Assembly (NCBI GenBank): GCA_902781315.1
Contig: CACZIT010000014.1
Span: 1 to 63,919, forward strand
Direction: 5' to 3'
From: an uncultured Prevotellaceae bacterium
GTDB taxonomy: Bacteria > Bacteroidota > Bacteroidia > Bacteroidales > Bacteroidaceae
DNA: 63,919 bases
This document shows positions 7,735-14,950 of this stretch, one piece after another; within the stretch, counting starts at the first letter, position 1, and each line of letters starts with the position of its first letter. The position numbers and the translations under genes were made by a program. Under the pieces are notes generated by a model. The model was not told the origin of the DNA. It did not search any database and saw only the letters and a program-made list of their open reading frames with translations.

Positions 7735-10700
7735 ATGGAAAAGCAGAAAACATTTTCAGCTCAAGGCCTGACACGCCGGCTGATGTTGTCGTTCCTCTTC
7801 CTTCTGGCAAGCACCCTCGCTTTTGCACAGACCGAGGCCAGCGGCACCATTGTCGACAACACAGGCGAACCCATCATCGGCGCCACCATCATGGAGAAGG
7901 GCACCTCTAACGGCACCATCTCCGACATCGACGGCAACTTCCATCTGAAGACTGCCCAGGGCGCCACGCTCGTCATCTCCTACATCGGATTCGAGACGCA
8001 GGAACTGCCCGCACAGGCAGGCATGAACATCACCATGAGCGACAACGCCAAGGAACTCACCGAGGTGGTTGTCACGGGTTATCAGGTACAGCGCAAGGCC
8101 GACCTGACAGGTGCCGTGTCGGTGATGGACATGAAAGGTCCCATCTCGGAGAGCGATCCTAACATGCTGAACTCCATGCAGGGCAAGCTGGCCGGTGTCG
8201 ACATCGTGACCGATGCTGCCCCTGGCGGTGGCAGTTCTACCATCCGCGTGCGCGGTATGAGTACGGTGAACGCCTGCGACCCGCTCTACGTCATCGACGG
8301 CGTGGCCACAACGGAGAACCTGAACTCTCTGAACTCGGCCGACATCGAGTCGATTCAGGTGCTGAAGGATGCCTCGTCGGCCAGTATCTATGGTTCGCGT
8401 GCCGCCAACGGCGTGATCATCATCACCACGAAGAAGGGTAAGGACGGCAAGATGGCCATCAACCTGAACTACAACGCTGCCCTGCAGACCGTGGCCCGTC
8501 GCTACGACATGCTCTCGGCTGCACAGTGGGGACAGGCCTACTGGCAGGCTTGCGCCAACGACGGCATCGCTCCCGTGGGTGCTGCCTCGCTCTACGGCAC
8601 GGGCAGCGAGCCTCAGCTGGTGAGCTCGGTGAACGGCGTGACGACTGCCGACACCGACTGGCAGAAGGAAGTCTACGATGCTGCCTGGACGCAGAACCTC
8701 TCGGCCAGCATCTCGAACGCTTCGGAGAAGGGCAGCTACCTGTTCTCTGCCAACTACATCAACCAGAACGGTCTGATGACCAACACGTTCTACAAGCGCA
8801 TCTCGGCTCGCGTGAACTCCACGTACAACTTCAACAAGTACATCCGCGTGGGCGAGAACCTGATGATTGCGAAGTGGGACAACCGCGGTGCCGACACCAA
8901 CGGCGACCGTGGCATTCCCTACACCGCCATGCGCCAGCATCCCGCCATCCCCGTCTACTCGGCTGAGGGCGTCTACGCCGACCCCGTGGCCATGCTGGGC
9001 TCAGACATCGAGAACCCCGTGCAGACGCTCTACAACATGCGCGACAACCAGAACTCGTCGTGGCGCATCTTCGGCAACGGATACGTGGAGATCATGCCCG
9101 TGAAGGGTCTCACGCTGAAGAGCAACATCGGCGTGGAGCACGTGCAGTTCCTCAACAAGACGCTGACGCGCAACGTGCGTCCGACCGACGACACCGCCAA
9201 CCGCGCCGTGAGCAGCGGCTACGGACAGGGCGACACCTGGACCTGGACCAACACGGCCAACTACCTCTTCGACATCAGCACGCTGCACCACTTCACCGTG
9301 CTGGCCGGTACGGAGGCCATCAAATACATATTCGAAGACCTCGCCGCCACGCGCAAGGACTATGCCTTCGAGGACAAAGACTACATGCAGATTGGTGCCG
9401 GTTCGGGCACGATGACCAACGGCGGCGGCAAGCAGGAGTGGGCACTGTTCTCGCTCTTCGGAAAGATTGACTATAACTTCGCCGACCGCTACCTGTTCTC
9501 TGCCACGCTGCGCCGCGACCAGACCTCGCGCCTGCATAAGAACAACAACTCGGGCATCTTCCCCGCCTTCTCGGGTGCCTGGCGCGTGTCGGAGGAGAAG
9601 TTCTGGAAGAAGAACCCCATCATCGACAACGTGAAGGTTCGCTTGGCATGGGGTCAGAACGGTAACTCGGCCATCGCCAACAACTATGCAGCCTTCTCTA
9701 CCTATGCCTACGACCTGGGCAACGGCGCCTACGACCTCGGCGGCACCAACACCAGCGTGGTGAGCGGTATCAAGGTGGCTACGACGGGTAATCCCGACCT
9801 GAAGTGGGAGACCACGACGCAGACCAACCTCGGTCTGGATGCCTTCCTCTTCGACGGCAGCGTGAGCCTGGCTTTGGACTACTATTGGAAGAACACCAAG
9901 GACATGATCACCATCCCGCCCGTGCTCTCTGTGGCAGGTGAGAATGCAGCCAAGTTCATGAACACCGGTACGATGAAGAACCACGGTTTCGAGCTCAACC
10001 TCGGCTACCACTCACCGCAGTACGGCGACTTCTCGTGGGACGGCAACTTCAACCTCTCGATGTATCGCAACAAGCTCGTCAAGCTGAACGACGAGGTGAG
10101 CGTCATCGGCGGCGACTGGCGCCTCATTGAAGGCCAGCCCATGGGCGTCTACTTCGGCTATGTGAACGACGGCATCTTCCAGACGGAGGACGAGGTGTCG
10201 AACCACGCCATCCAGGAAGGCAAGGGCGTAGGCCGACTGAAGTATCGCGACATCACCGGCGACGGCGTCGTGAACGAGGCCGACCGCTGCATCATCGGCG
10301 ACCCGAACCCCGACTTCGGCATGGGTCTGACGCTCACGGCCAACTACAAGAACTGGAGCCTGTCGGCCTTCTTCTCGGGCGAGTTCGGCTTCGACATCTA
10401 CAACGGCACGCGCAAGCAGCTGGAATTCATGACCTACGGCAACCTCTACACCAACCGCAGCAAGGAAGTGCTGCAGGCCTGGACGCAGAACAACCCCTCG
10501 GCTACCATCCCTGCCCTGACCACCATCGACGACAACAACGAGACCCGCATGTCGACCTACTTCATGGAGGACGGTTCCTACCTGAAATGCAAGTACGTGA
10601 AGCTCTCCTACCGCTTCGACCAGCCCTGGATGAAGACCATCGGCCTGCAGGCCATGAACCTCTACGGACAGGTGGAGAACGTCTTCACGCTGACCGGCTA

Positions 10701-10809
10701 CAGCGGTCTGGATCCTGAAGTGCCCCTCTCGACCTACGGTGCCCGCATCGACAACGGCCCGTATCCTCGTGCACGTACCTTCTCTGTTGGTCTGAACCTC
10801 ACGTTCTGA
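7735..10809 (+). CDS. SusC-like TonB-dependent outer-membrane transporter 1
   Basis: Outer-membrane barrel that imports oligosaccharides together with the SusD lid encoded next. It has a signal peptide (1-31, cut after AFA), a carboxypeptidase-regulatory-like domain (about 35-110, GTIVDNTGEPIIGATI), a TonB-box/plug start (LTEVVVTGYQVQRKADLTGA, about 113-132), a plug (STIRVRG, YVIDGV, SIYGSRAANGVIIITTKKGK) and a barrel ending in the aromatic strand FSVGLNLTF. 1024 residues is normal. The first 51 residues are identical to SusC 2, as is most of the leader just before the ATG. The fructan assignment comes from the GH32 and DUF4960 neighbours. Expression is likely controlled through the operator at 7623-7683. 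Confidence 0.95.
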   Translation: MEKQKTFSAQGLTRRLMLSFLFLLASTLAFAQTEASGTIVDNTGEPIIGATIMEKGTSNGTISDIDGNFHLKTAQGATLVISYIGFETQELPAQAGMNITMSDNAKELTEVVVTGYQVQRKADLTGAVSVMDMKGPISESDPNMLNSMQGKLAGVDIVTDAAPGGGSSTIRVRGMSTVNACDPLYVIDGVATTENLNSLNSADIESIQVLKDASSASIYGSRAANGVIIITTKKGKDGKMAINLNYNAALQTVARRYDMLSAAQWGQAYWQACANDGIAPVGAASLYGTGSEPQLVSSVNGVTTADTDWQKEVYDAAWTQNLSASISNASEKGSYLFSANYINQNGLMTNTFYKRISARVNSTYNFNKYIRVGENLMIAKWDNRGADTNGDRGIPYTAMRQHPAIPVYSAEGVYADPVAMLGSDIENPVQTLYNMRDNQNSSWRIFGNGYVEIMPVKGLTLKSNIGVEHVQFLNKTLTRNVRPTDDTANRAVSSGYGQGDTWTWTNTANYLFDISTLHHFTVLAGTEAIKYIFEDLAATRKDYAFEDKDYMQIGAGSGTMTNGGGKQEWALFSLFGKIDYNFADRYLFSATLRRDQTSRLHKNNNSGIFPAFSGAWRVSEEKFWKKNPIIDNVKVRLAWGQNGNSAIANNYAAFSTYAYDLGNGAYDLGGTNTSVVSGIKVATTGNPDLKWETTTQTNLGLDAFLFDGSVSLALDYYWKNTKDMITIPPVLSVAGENAAKFMNTGTMKNHGFELNLGYHSPQYGDFSWDGNFNLSMYRNKLVKLNDEVSVIGGDWRLIEGQPMGVYFGYVNDGIFQTEDEVSNHAIQEGKGVGRLKYRDITGDGVVNEADRCIIGDPNPDFGMGLTLTANYKNWSLSAFFSGEFGFDIYNGTRKQLEFMTYGNLYTNRSKEVLQAWTQNNPSATIPALTTIDDNNETRMSTYFMEDGSYLKCKYVKLSYRFDQPWMKTIGLQAMNLYGQVENVFTLTGYSGLDPEVPLSTYGARIDNGPYPRARTFSVGLNLTF

Positions 10810-10810
10810 A

Positions 10811-10845
10811 CAAGGTAACAAGATAACAAAGTAACTAAGTAACAT
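10811..10845. repeat. Short degenerate repeat between susC1 and susD1
   Basis: Four AAG/AAC-TAAC-type units (ggtaac, gataac, agtaac, agtaac) with about 9-10 nt spacing fill the susC-susD spacer. Confidence 0.5.
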
Positions 10846-10860
10846 CAATAATTGACTATT

Positions 10861-12567
10861 ATGATTACCAAATATATCAAGAATATTGCATTGGCAGGTT
10901 CTGTATGCTGCTGTATGACGGCAGCCCTCACCTCCTGCGACGACATGCTCGACACGGTGCCGCAGGGACAGTTCACGGCTGAGCAGCTTGACGAGAGTTC
11001 GGTGGAAGGACTCGTGGCATCGGCCTACGCCGGCCTGGAAGCCCACTTCTACGGCAACAACGAGGCCTTTGCCGGTCCGTCGACCAACTGGATTTTCGAC
11101 GTGCGCTCTGACGACGCCTACAAAGGCGGTGGCGGCACGGGTATGGAGGAGAACATCCACCTGCTCGAAGTGAGCGAGGTGAACTCCGACAACGTCTCCT
11201 GCCTGAACAAGTGGCAGAACAACTACTACGCCATCTCGCGCGTACACAACGCCATGCTTGCCCTGCAGCAGGCCAGCTCCATCGCTGGTGCCGAGCAGGT
11301 GATGGGCGAACTGAAGACGCTGCGCGCCTGGTACTACTTCGACCTGATGCGCATCTTCAACCGCATTCCTTACTTCAAGGAGGGCGAGGACGTGAACACG
11401 AAGCCCAACGACGAGTTCTCGCGCGACGAGATCTTCTCCTTCATCAAGCAAGACCTCACCGAGGCCATCGAGGTGCTGCCCGCACAGAAGAGTGCCGCCG
11501 GACGCATCACCCGCACCACGGCACAGGCCATCCTGGCCAAGGTCTGCGCCTTCACGAGCGACTGGGAAGGCGTGCGCGACAATGCCGACGCCGTCATCAA
11601 GAGCGGTCAGTACAGCCTCTACCAGAACTTCGGCGACCTCTCGAAGATTGCCTTCAACAACGGCTCGGAGTCGGTGTTCGCCCTGCAGTGCTCGACGGCC
11701 AACGACAATGCCCACATCAACTGGTCGAACCTGCTGAACTGCACCTACAGCGACGGCAACCTCTACGGCACGGGCGACGACTTCTTCTACGGTTCGCAGA
11801 ACCTGGTGAATGCCTTCCGCACCGACCCCAACTCGGGTCTGCCCCTGCTCGACGGCACGTTCAACCGCGTGAACGTCACCGAGAACTACGACGGAACGCT
11901 CGACCCGCGTCTCGACTTCACCGTTGGCCGTATCGGCTTCCCGTGGCGTGGTCACACCTACACGCAGGGCTGGTGCCGTGCCTACGACATCTACGGCGAG
12001 TTCTCCAACAAGAAGGCTTGGCCCGCTCCCGAGGACGCCTTGGCAACATGGCCTTGGGGCTGCAACTCGCTCAACTTCATGTTCATTCGCTATGCCGACA
12101 TCCTGCTGCTGAAGGCTGAGGCTCTGGTCGAGCTGGCCAGTGGCACCAATGCCGCCACCGACGAGGGACTCGTTGAGGCCCGCGCCCTGGTGAACCAGGT
12201 GCGCCAGCGTGCTGCCCAGAGTGTTGATGGTTCGTATTCGCCCGTTGACCTCGACCCCTCGAAGGCCGACTACTACGTGGGCCTCTATCCCACCGATTGG
12301 GACGGCAACCTCTACTGGACCAAGGAGCGTGCCCGCATGGCAGTTCGCTTTGAGCGCCGTCTGGAGCTCGCCCTCGAGGGCAACCGTTGGTTCGACCTCG
12401 TGCGCTGGGGACAGGACTACCTCATGAACACGATGAACACCTACATGACCGAAGAGGCCAAACTGCGTCCCTACTATCAGGGCCGTTCGGTGAGTGCCAA
12501 CGAGATTTTCCTGCCCGTGCCCCTGGCCGAGATCGACAACTCTAACGGTCTCTACAAGCAATACTAA
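10861..12567 (+). CDS. SusD-like surface glycan-binding lipoprotein 1
   Basis: Lid and binding partner of SusC 1, tethered to the outer leaflet. The lipobox LTSC puts the lipidated cysteine at C26, followed by D27-D28, typical of surface export in Bacteroidetes. The RagB/SusD fold shows the usual helical repeats and the C-terminal motif FERRLELALEGNRWFDLVRWG. The ATG at 10861 is preferred over an upstream in-frame TTG at 10852, because it gives a compact signal peptide MITKYIKN matching SusD 2. It follows susC1 by 51 bp in one operon. Ligand assignment (fructan) rests on the neighbours. Confidence 0.94.
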   Translation: MITKYIKNIALAGSVCCCMTAALTSCDDMLDTVPQGQFTAEQLDESSVEGLVASAYAGLEAHFYGNNEAFAGPSTNWIFDVRSDDAYKGGGGTGMEENIHLLEVSEVNSDNVSCLNKWQNNYYAISRVHNAMLALQQASSIAGAEQVMGELKTLRAWYYFDLMRIFNRIPYFKEGEDVNTKPNDEFSRDEIFSFIKQDLTEAIEVLPAQKSAAGRITRTTAQAILAKVCAFTSDWEGVRDNADAVIKSGQYSLYQNFGDLSKIAFNNGSESVFALQCSTANDNAHINWSNLLNCTYSDGNLYGTGDDFFYGSQNLVNAFRTDPNSGLPLLDGTFNRVNVTENYDGTLDPRLDFTVGRIGFPWRGHTYTQGWCRAYDIYGEFSNKKAWPAPEDALATWPWGCNSLNFMFIRYADILLLKAEALVELASGTNAATDEGLVEARALVNQVRQRAAQSVDGSYSPVDLDPSKADYYVGLYPTDWDGNLYWTKERARMAVRFERRLELALEGNRWFDLVRWGQDYLMNTMNTYMTEEAKLRPYYQGRSVSANEIFLPVPLAEIDNSNGLYKQY

Positions 12568-12581
12568 AGCCCCCTTCCTAA

Positions 12582-12599
12582 CCCTCCCCGAGGGGAGGG
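12582..12599. repeat. CCCTCCCC-type palindrome between susD1 and the DUF4960 gene
   Basis: CCCTCCCC (12582-12589) and GGGGAGGG (12592-12599) with a 2-nt centre. It is the same element type as at 236-255 and 47247-47293; a relative lies 90 bp downstream inside the next gene. Confidence 0.6.
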
Positions 12600-12638
12600 C
12601 ATAGGCAGAAGGACTAAAAAGAACCCAATAAATATAGA

Positions 12639-14669
12639 ATGAATATGAAAAAGAATATCATAAAAATTGCAGCTTACATAGCAATTGCCCTCCCCCTCGG
12701 GGGAGTTGGAGGGGGGCTTTTCACTTCCTGCTCCGACGTCGAGCTGGAAGAAGCCACCTATTCTGAGGCCGTGCGCAACCTCGTGGCCGAATACACTCAG
12801 GGACAGCGCCAGGTCACCCTGCGCTGGGACAACCCGACGATGGCAGGCCAGAGTGGCATCCAGATCATCAAGGACAACCTCGACGTGACGAATATCGACG
12901 AGGTCGTCAGCAGCTACTTCATCAAGAAGGCTCCGACGAATGTCGACGTGGCCTACACCGTGAAAGCCCGCTATGAGGACGGTCGCGTCTCGGAAGGCCA
13001 GACCGTGCGCTTCAACATTCAGTATGAGGCTAAGAAGAGTGCCGGCATGGTGGCCATGCTCCTGCCCGACGACTATCAGAACGGTTCGGCCGACGAGAAG
13101 GACGCTGCCGACTGGTTCAAGAAGAACTACGTAGACCGCGGCAAGGGCGTGCTGCTCACGCCGTCGACCATCGACGACCTCGACATCGAGAATCAGTCGG
13201 CCTGCTGGGTGATGTGCGACCGCATCGGCATCGAGCGCGGCTGGCAGAACCTGCCCGGCAACCTAGCTTCGGCCAACACCATCAACGCGCTGAAGGCTTT
13301 CTGCGAGGATGGCGGCAATCTCTTCCTCACCAACCACGCCACCCAGCTCACCGTGGCCGTGGGCCGTATCGCTGATGCCTACGCTCCCGGCATCTATGGC
13401 AACGGCGAGGGCGGACAGAACAACGACATCTGGGGTTCGCAGCCGGTCATCGGCAATGCCGAAGGTCAGATCTACGACCACTCCGGACATGACATCTACC
13501 GCGGCATGAAGTTCGTCTCTGGTCTCTACGAGCGTCCCATCTATACCTTCGAAGGCGCCGGCGTGAAGGGCGACCACAACTGCATGTGGGACCTCAACGC
13601 CTACGGTCTGGCTCCGTCGCCCAACGTCGTGAAGGCTTGGGAGGACATGACCAGCTCGCATGTGCTCGGCACGTGGAACCACGTCGTCGACTACTGCTGC
13701 GCAGGCATCATCGACTTCGACCCGACCACCACCTTCTCCGGCCGCATCCTCGCCGTGGGTCTTGCTGCCTACGAGTGGAACATCGGCGGCGAGAACTCCT
13801 GTCAAGACCAACTGGAGAAGTTCACCTCGAACTGCCTTGCCTACGTCAACCAGACCGCTGAGACGAAGGTGGCCATGCTCGTGGCCAACGACTACGAGCA
13901 GAGCGCCGACGAGAAGGATGCCGTGGCTTGGTTCCAGAAGAACTACGTCGACCAGGGCAAGGGCGTGCTGCTGACCGCTGCTACCGTCGACGACCTCGAC
14001 ATCGAGCAGCACCCCATGTGCTGGGTGATGTGCGACCGCATCGGCATTGAGCGCGGCTGGCAGAACCTGCCGGGCGGACTGGCTTCCAACGAGGTGGTGA
14101 ACGCCCTGAAGGCCTACACTGCCGACGGCGGTAACCTGCTGCTCACCAACCATGCCACCCAGCTCACCGTGGCCGTGGGCCGTATCGCTGATGCCTATGC
14201 TCCCGGCATCTATGGCAACGGCGAGGGCGGACAGAACAACGACATCTGGGGCTCGCAGCCCGTCATCGGCAATGCCGAGGGTCAGATCTACGACCACTCC
14301 GGCCACGACATTTACTGGGGCATGGAGTACGTCTCGGGTCTCTACGAACGTCCTATCTACTGCTTCGAAGGCGCCGGCGTGAAGGGCGACCACAACTGCA
14401 TGTGGGACCTCAACGCCTACGGTCTGGCTCCCAATCCCAACGTCGTGAAGGCTTGGGAGGAGATGACCAACTCCGAGGTGCTCGGCACGTGGAACCACGT
14501 CGTAGACTACTGCTGCGCAGGCATCATCGACTTCGCTCCCACCACCTCCTTCGCCGGCCGTATCCTCGCCGTGGGCCTGGCAGCCTACGAGTGGAACATC
14601 GGCGGCGAGAACGAAAAGCAGTCGCAGCTGGAGCGTTTCACGTCCAACTGCATCGGCTACCTGAAGTAA
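12639..14669 (+). CDS. Surface lipoprotein with two tandem DUF4960 domains (putative fructan-binding protein)
   Basis: Probable surface glycan-binding protein of the fructan importer; DUF4960 proteins hold this position in the B. thetaiotaomicron levan locus. A signal peptide with lipobox FTSC is followed by a fibronectin III-like domain (about 38-125). Then come two near-identical copies of a domain of about 272 residues (about 133-403 and 405-676), each with WVMCDRIGIERGWQNLPG, LTNHATQLTVAVGRIADAY and NIGGEN. Copies align at an 816-819 bp offset and share long stretches of identical DNA, so the duplication is recent or kept alike by gene conversion. Unusually, a GC-rich palindrome (12688-12717) is read through as ALPLGGVGGG inside the signal peptide. 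Start ATG 12639; ATG 12645 is also possible. Confidence 0.82.
   Translation: MNMKKNIIKIAAYIAIALPLGGVGGGLFTSCSDVELEEATYSEAVRNLVAEYTQGQRQVTLRWDNPTMAGQSGIQIIKDNLDVTNIDEVVSSYFIKKAPTNVDVAYTVKARYEDGRVSEGQTVRFNIQYEAKKSAGMVAMLLPDDYQNGSADEKDAADWFKKNYVDRGKGVLLTPSTIDDLDIENQSACWVMCDRIGIERGWQNLPGNLASANTINALKAFCEDGGNLFLTNHATQLTVAVGRIADAYAPGIYGNGEGGQNNDIWGSQPVIGNAEGQIYDHSGHDIYRGMKFVSGLYERPIYTFEGAGVKGDHNCMWDLNAYGLAPSPNVVKAWEDMTSSHVLGTWNHVVDYCCAGIIDFDPTTTFSGRILAVGLAAYEWNIGGENSCQDQLEKFTSNCLAYVNQTAETKVAMLVANDYEQSADEKDAVAWFQKNYVDQGKGVLLTAATVDDLDIEQHPMCWVMCDRIGIERGWQNLPGGLASNEVVNALKAYTADGGNLLLTNHATQLTVAVGRIADAYAPGIYGNGEGGQNNDIWGSQPVIGNAEGQIYDHSGHDIYWGMEYVSGLYERPIYCFEGAGVKGDHNCMWDLNAYGLAPNPNVVKAWEEMTNSEVLGTWNHVVDYCCAGIIDFAPTTSFAGRILAVGLAAYEWNIGGENEKQSQLERFTSNCIGYLK
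12688..12717. repeat. GC-rich palindrome inside the signal-peptide coding sequence
   Basis: CCCTCCCCCTC followed by GGGGGAG and a G-rich tail encodes the Leu/Gly-rich core of the lipoprotein signal peptide. Close relatives are intergenic elsewhere in the window, so this is a repeat taken into a coding region. Confidence 0.6.
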
Positions 14670-14730
14670 ATGAAAATCTTCCACATTTCGAAAATAAGAA
14701 TTATTCTTAGGTAATTTTCTGTTTTTCATG

Positions 14731-14777
14731 GCGCGACATGGCAGGGGTGCTTCCCTCGCATGTCGCGCTTTTCCTTT
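14731..14777 (+). terminator. Intrinsic terminator after the DUF4960 gene
   Basis: GCGCGACATG (14731-14740) pairs with CATGTCGCGC (14759-14768), with an inner GGG/CCC stem, then TTTTCCTTTT. It ends the susC1 operon before the GH32 promoter. Confidence 0.8.
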
Positions 14778-14848
14778 TATGCTTATTTCTTATCAGTCTT
14801 ACCTACTAGTTTGCATGCTTTTTTGAAACTTTTTCCCGGCAAAGAACG

Positions 14849-14909
14849 AAATTTTGCATCATTTGAAACAAATTTTAAGTGTCCGTAAGGCAGAAAAGCG
14901 TAATTTTGC
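14849..14909 (+). promoter_or_regulatory. Operator pair and -7 box of the GH32 gene at 14951
   Basis: AAATTTT at 14849-14855 and 14870-14876 (21 bp apart); the second lies 31 bp before TAATTTTGC (14901-14909). The flanks GAACG before and AAGTGTC after the element resemble those upstream of susC1. Confidence 0.65.
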
Positions 14910-14950
14910 AACCGAAAACAGAAATAAAAACCTAAAACAGAATCATTACG

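Noticed and set aside
10012-12561. Very long open frame (849 codons) on the minus strand across susC1/susD1
   Set aside because: It is the mirror of the GC-rich SusC and SusD codons, has Val/His/Leu-rich low-information protein and no start context; SusD has clear motifs on the plus strand.
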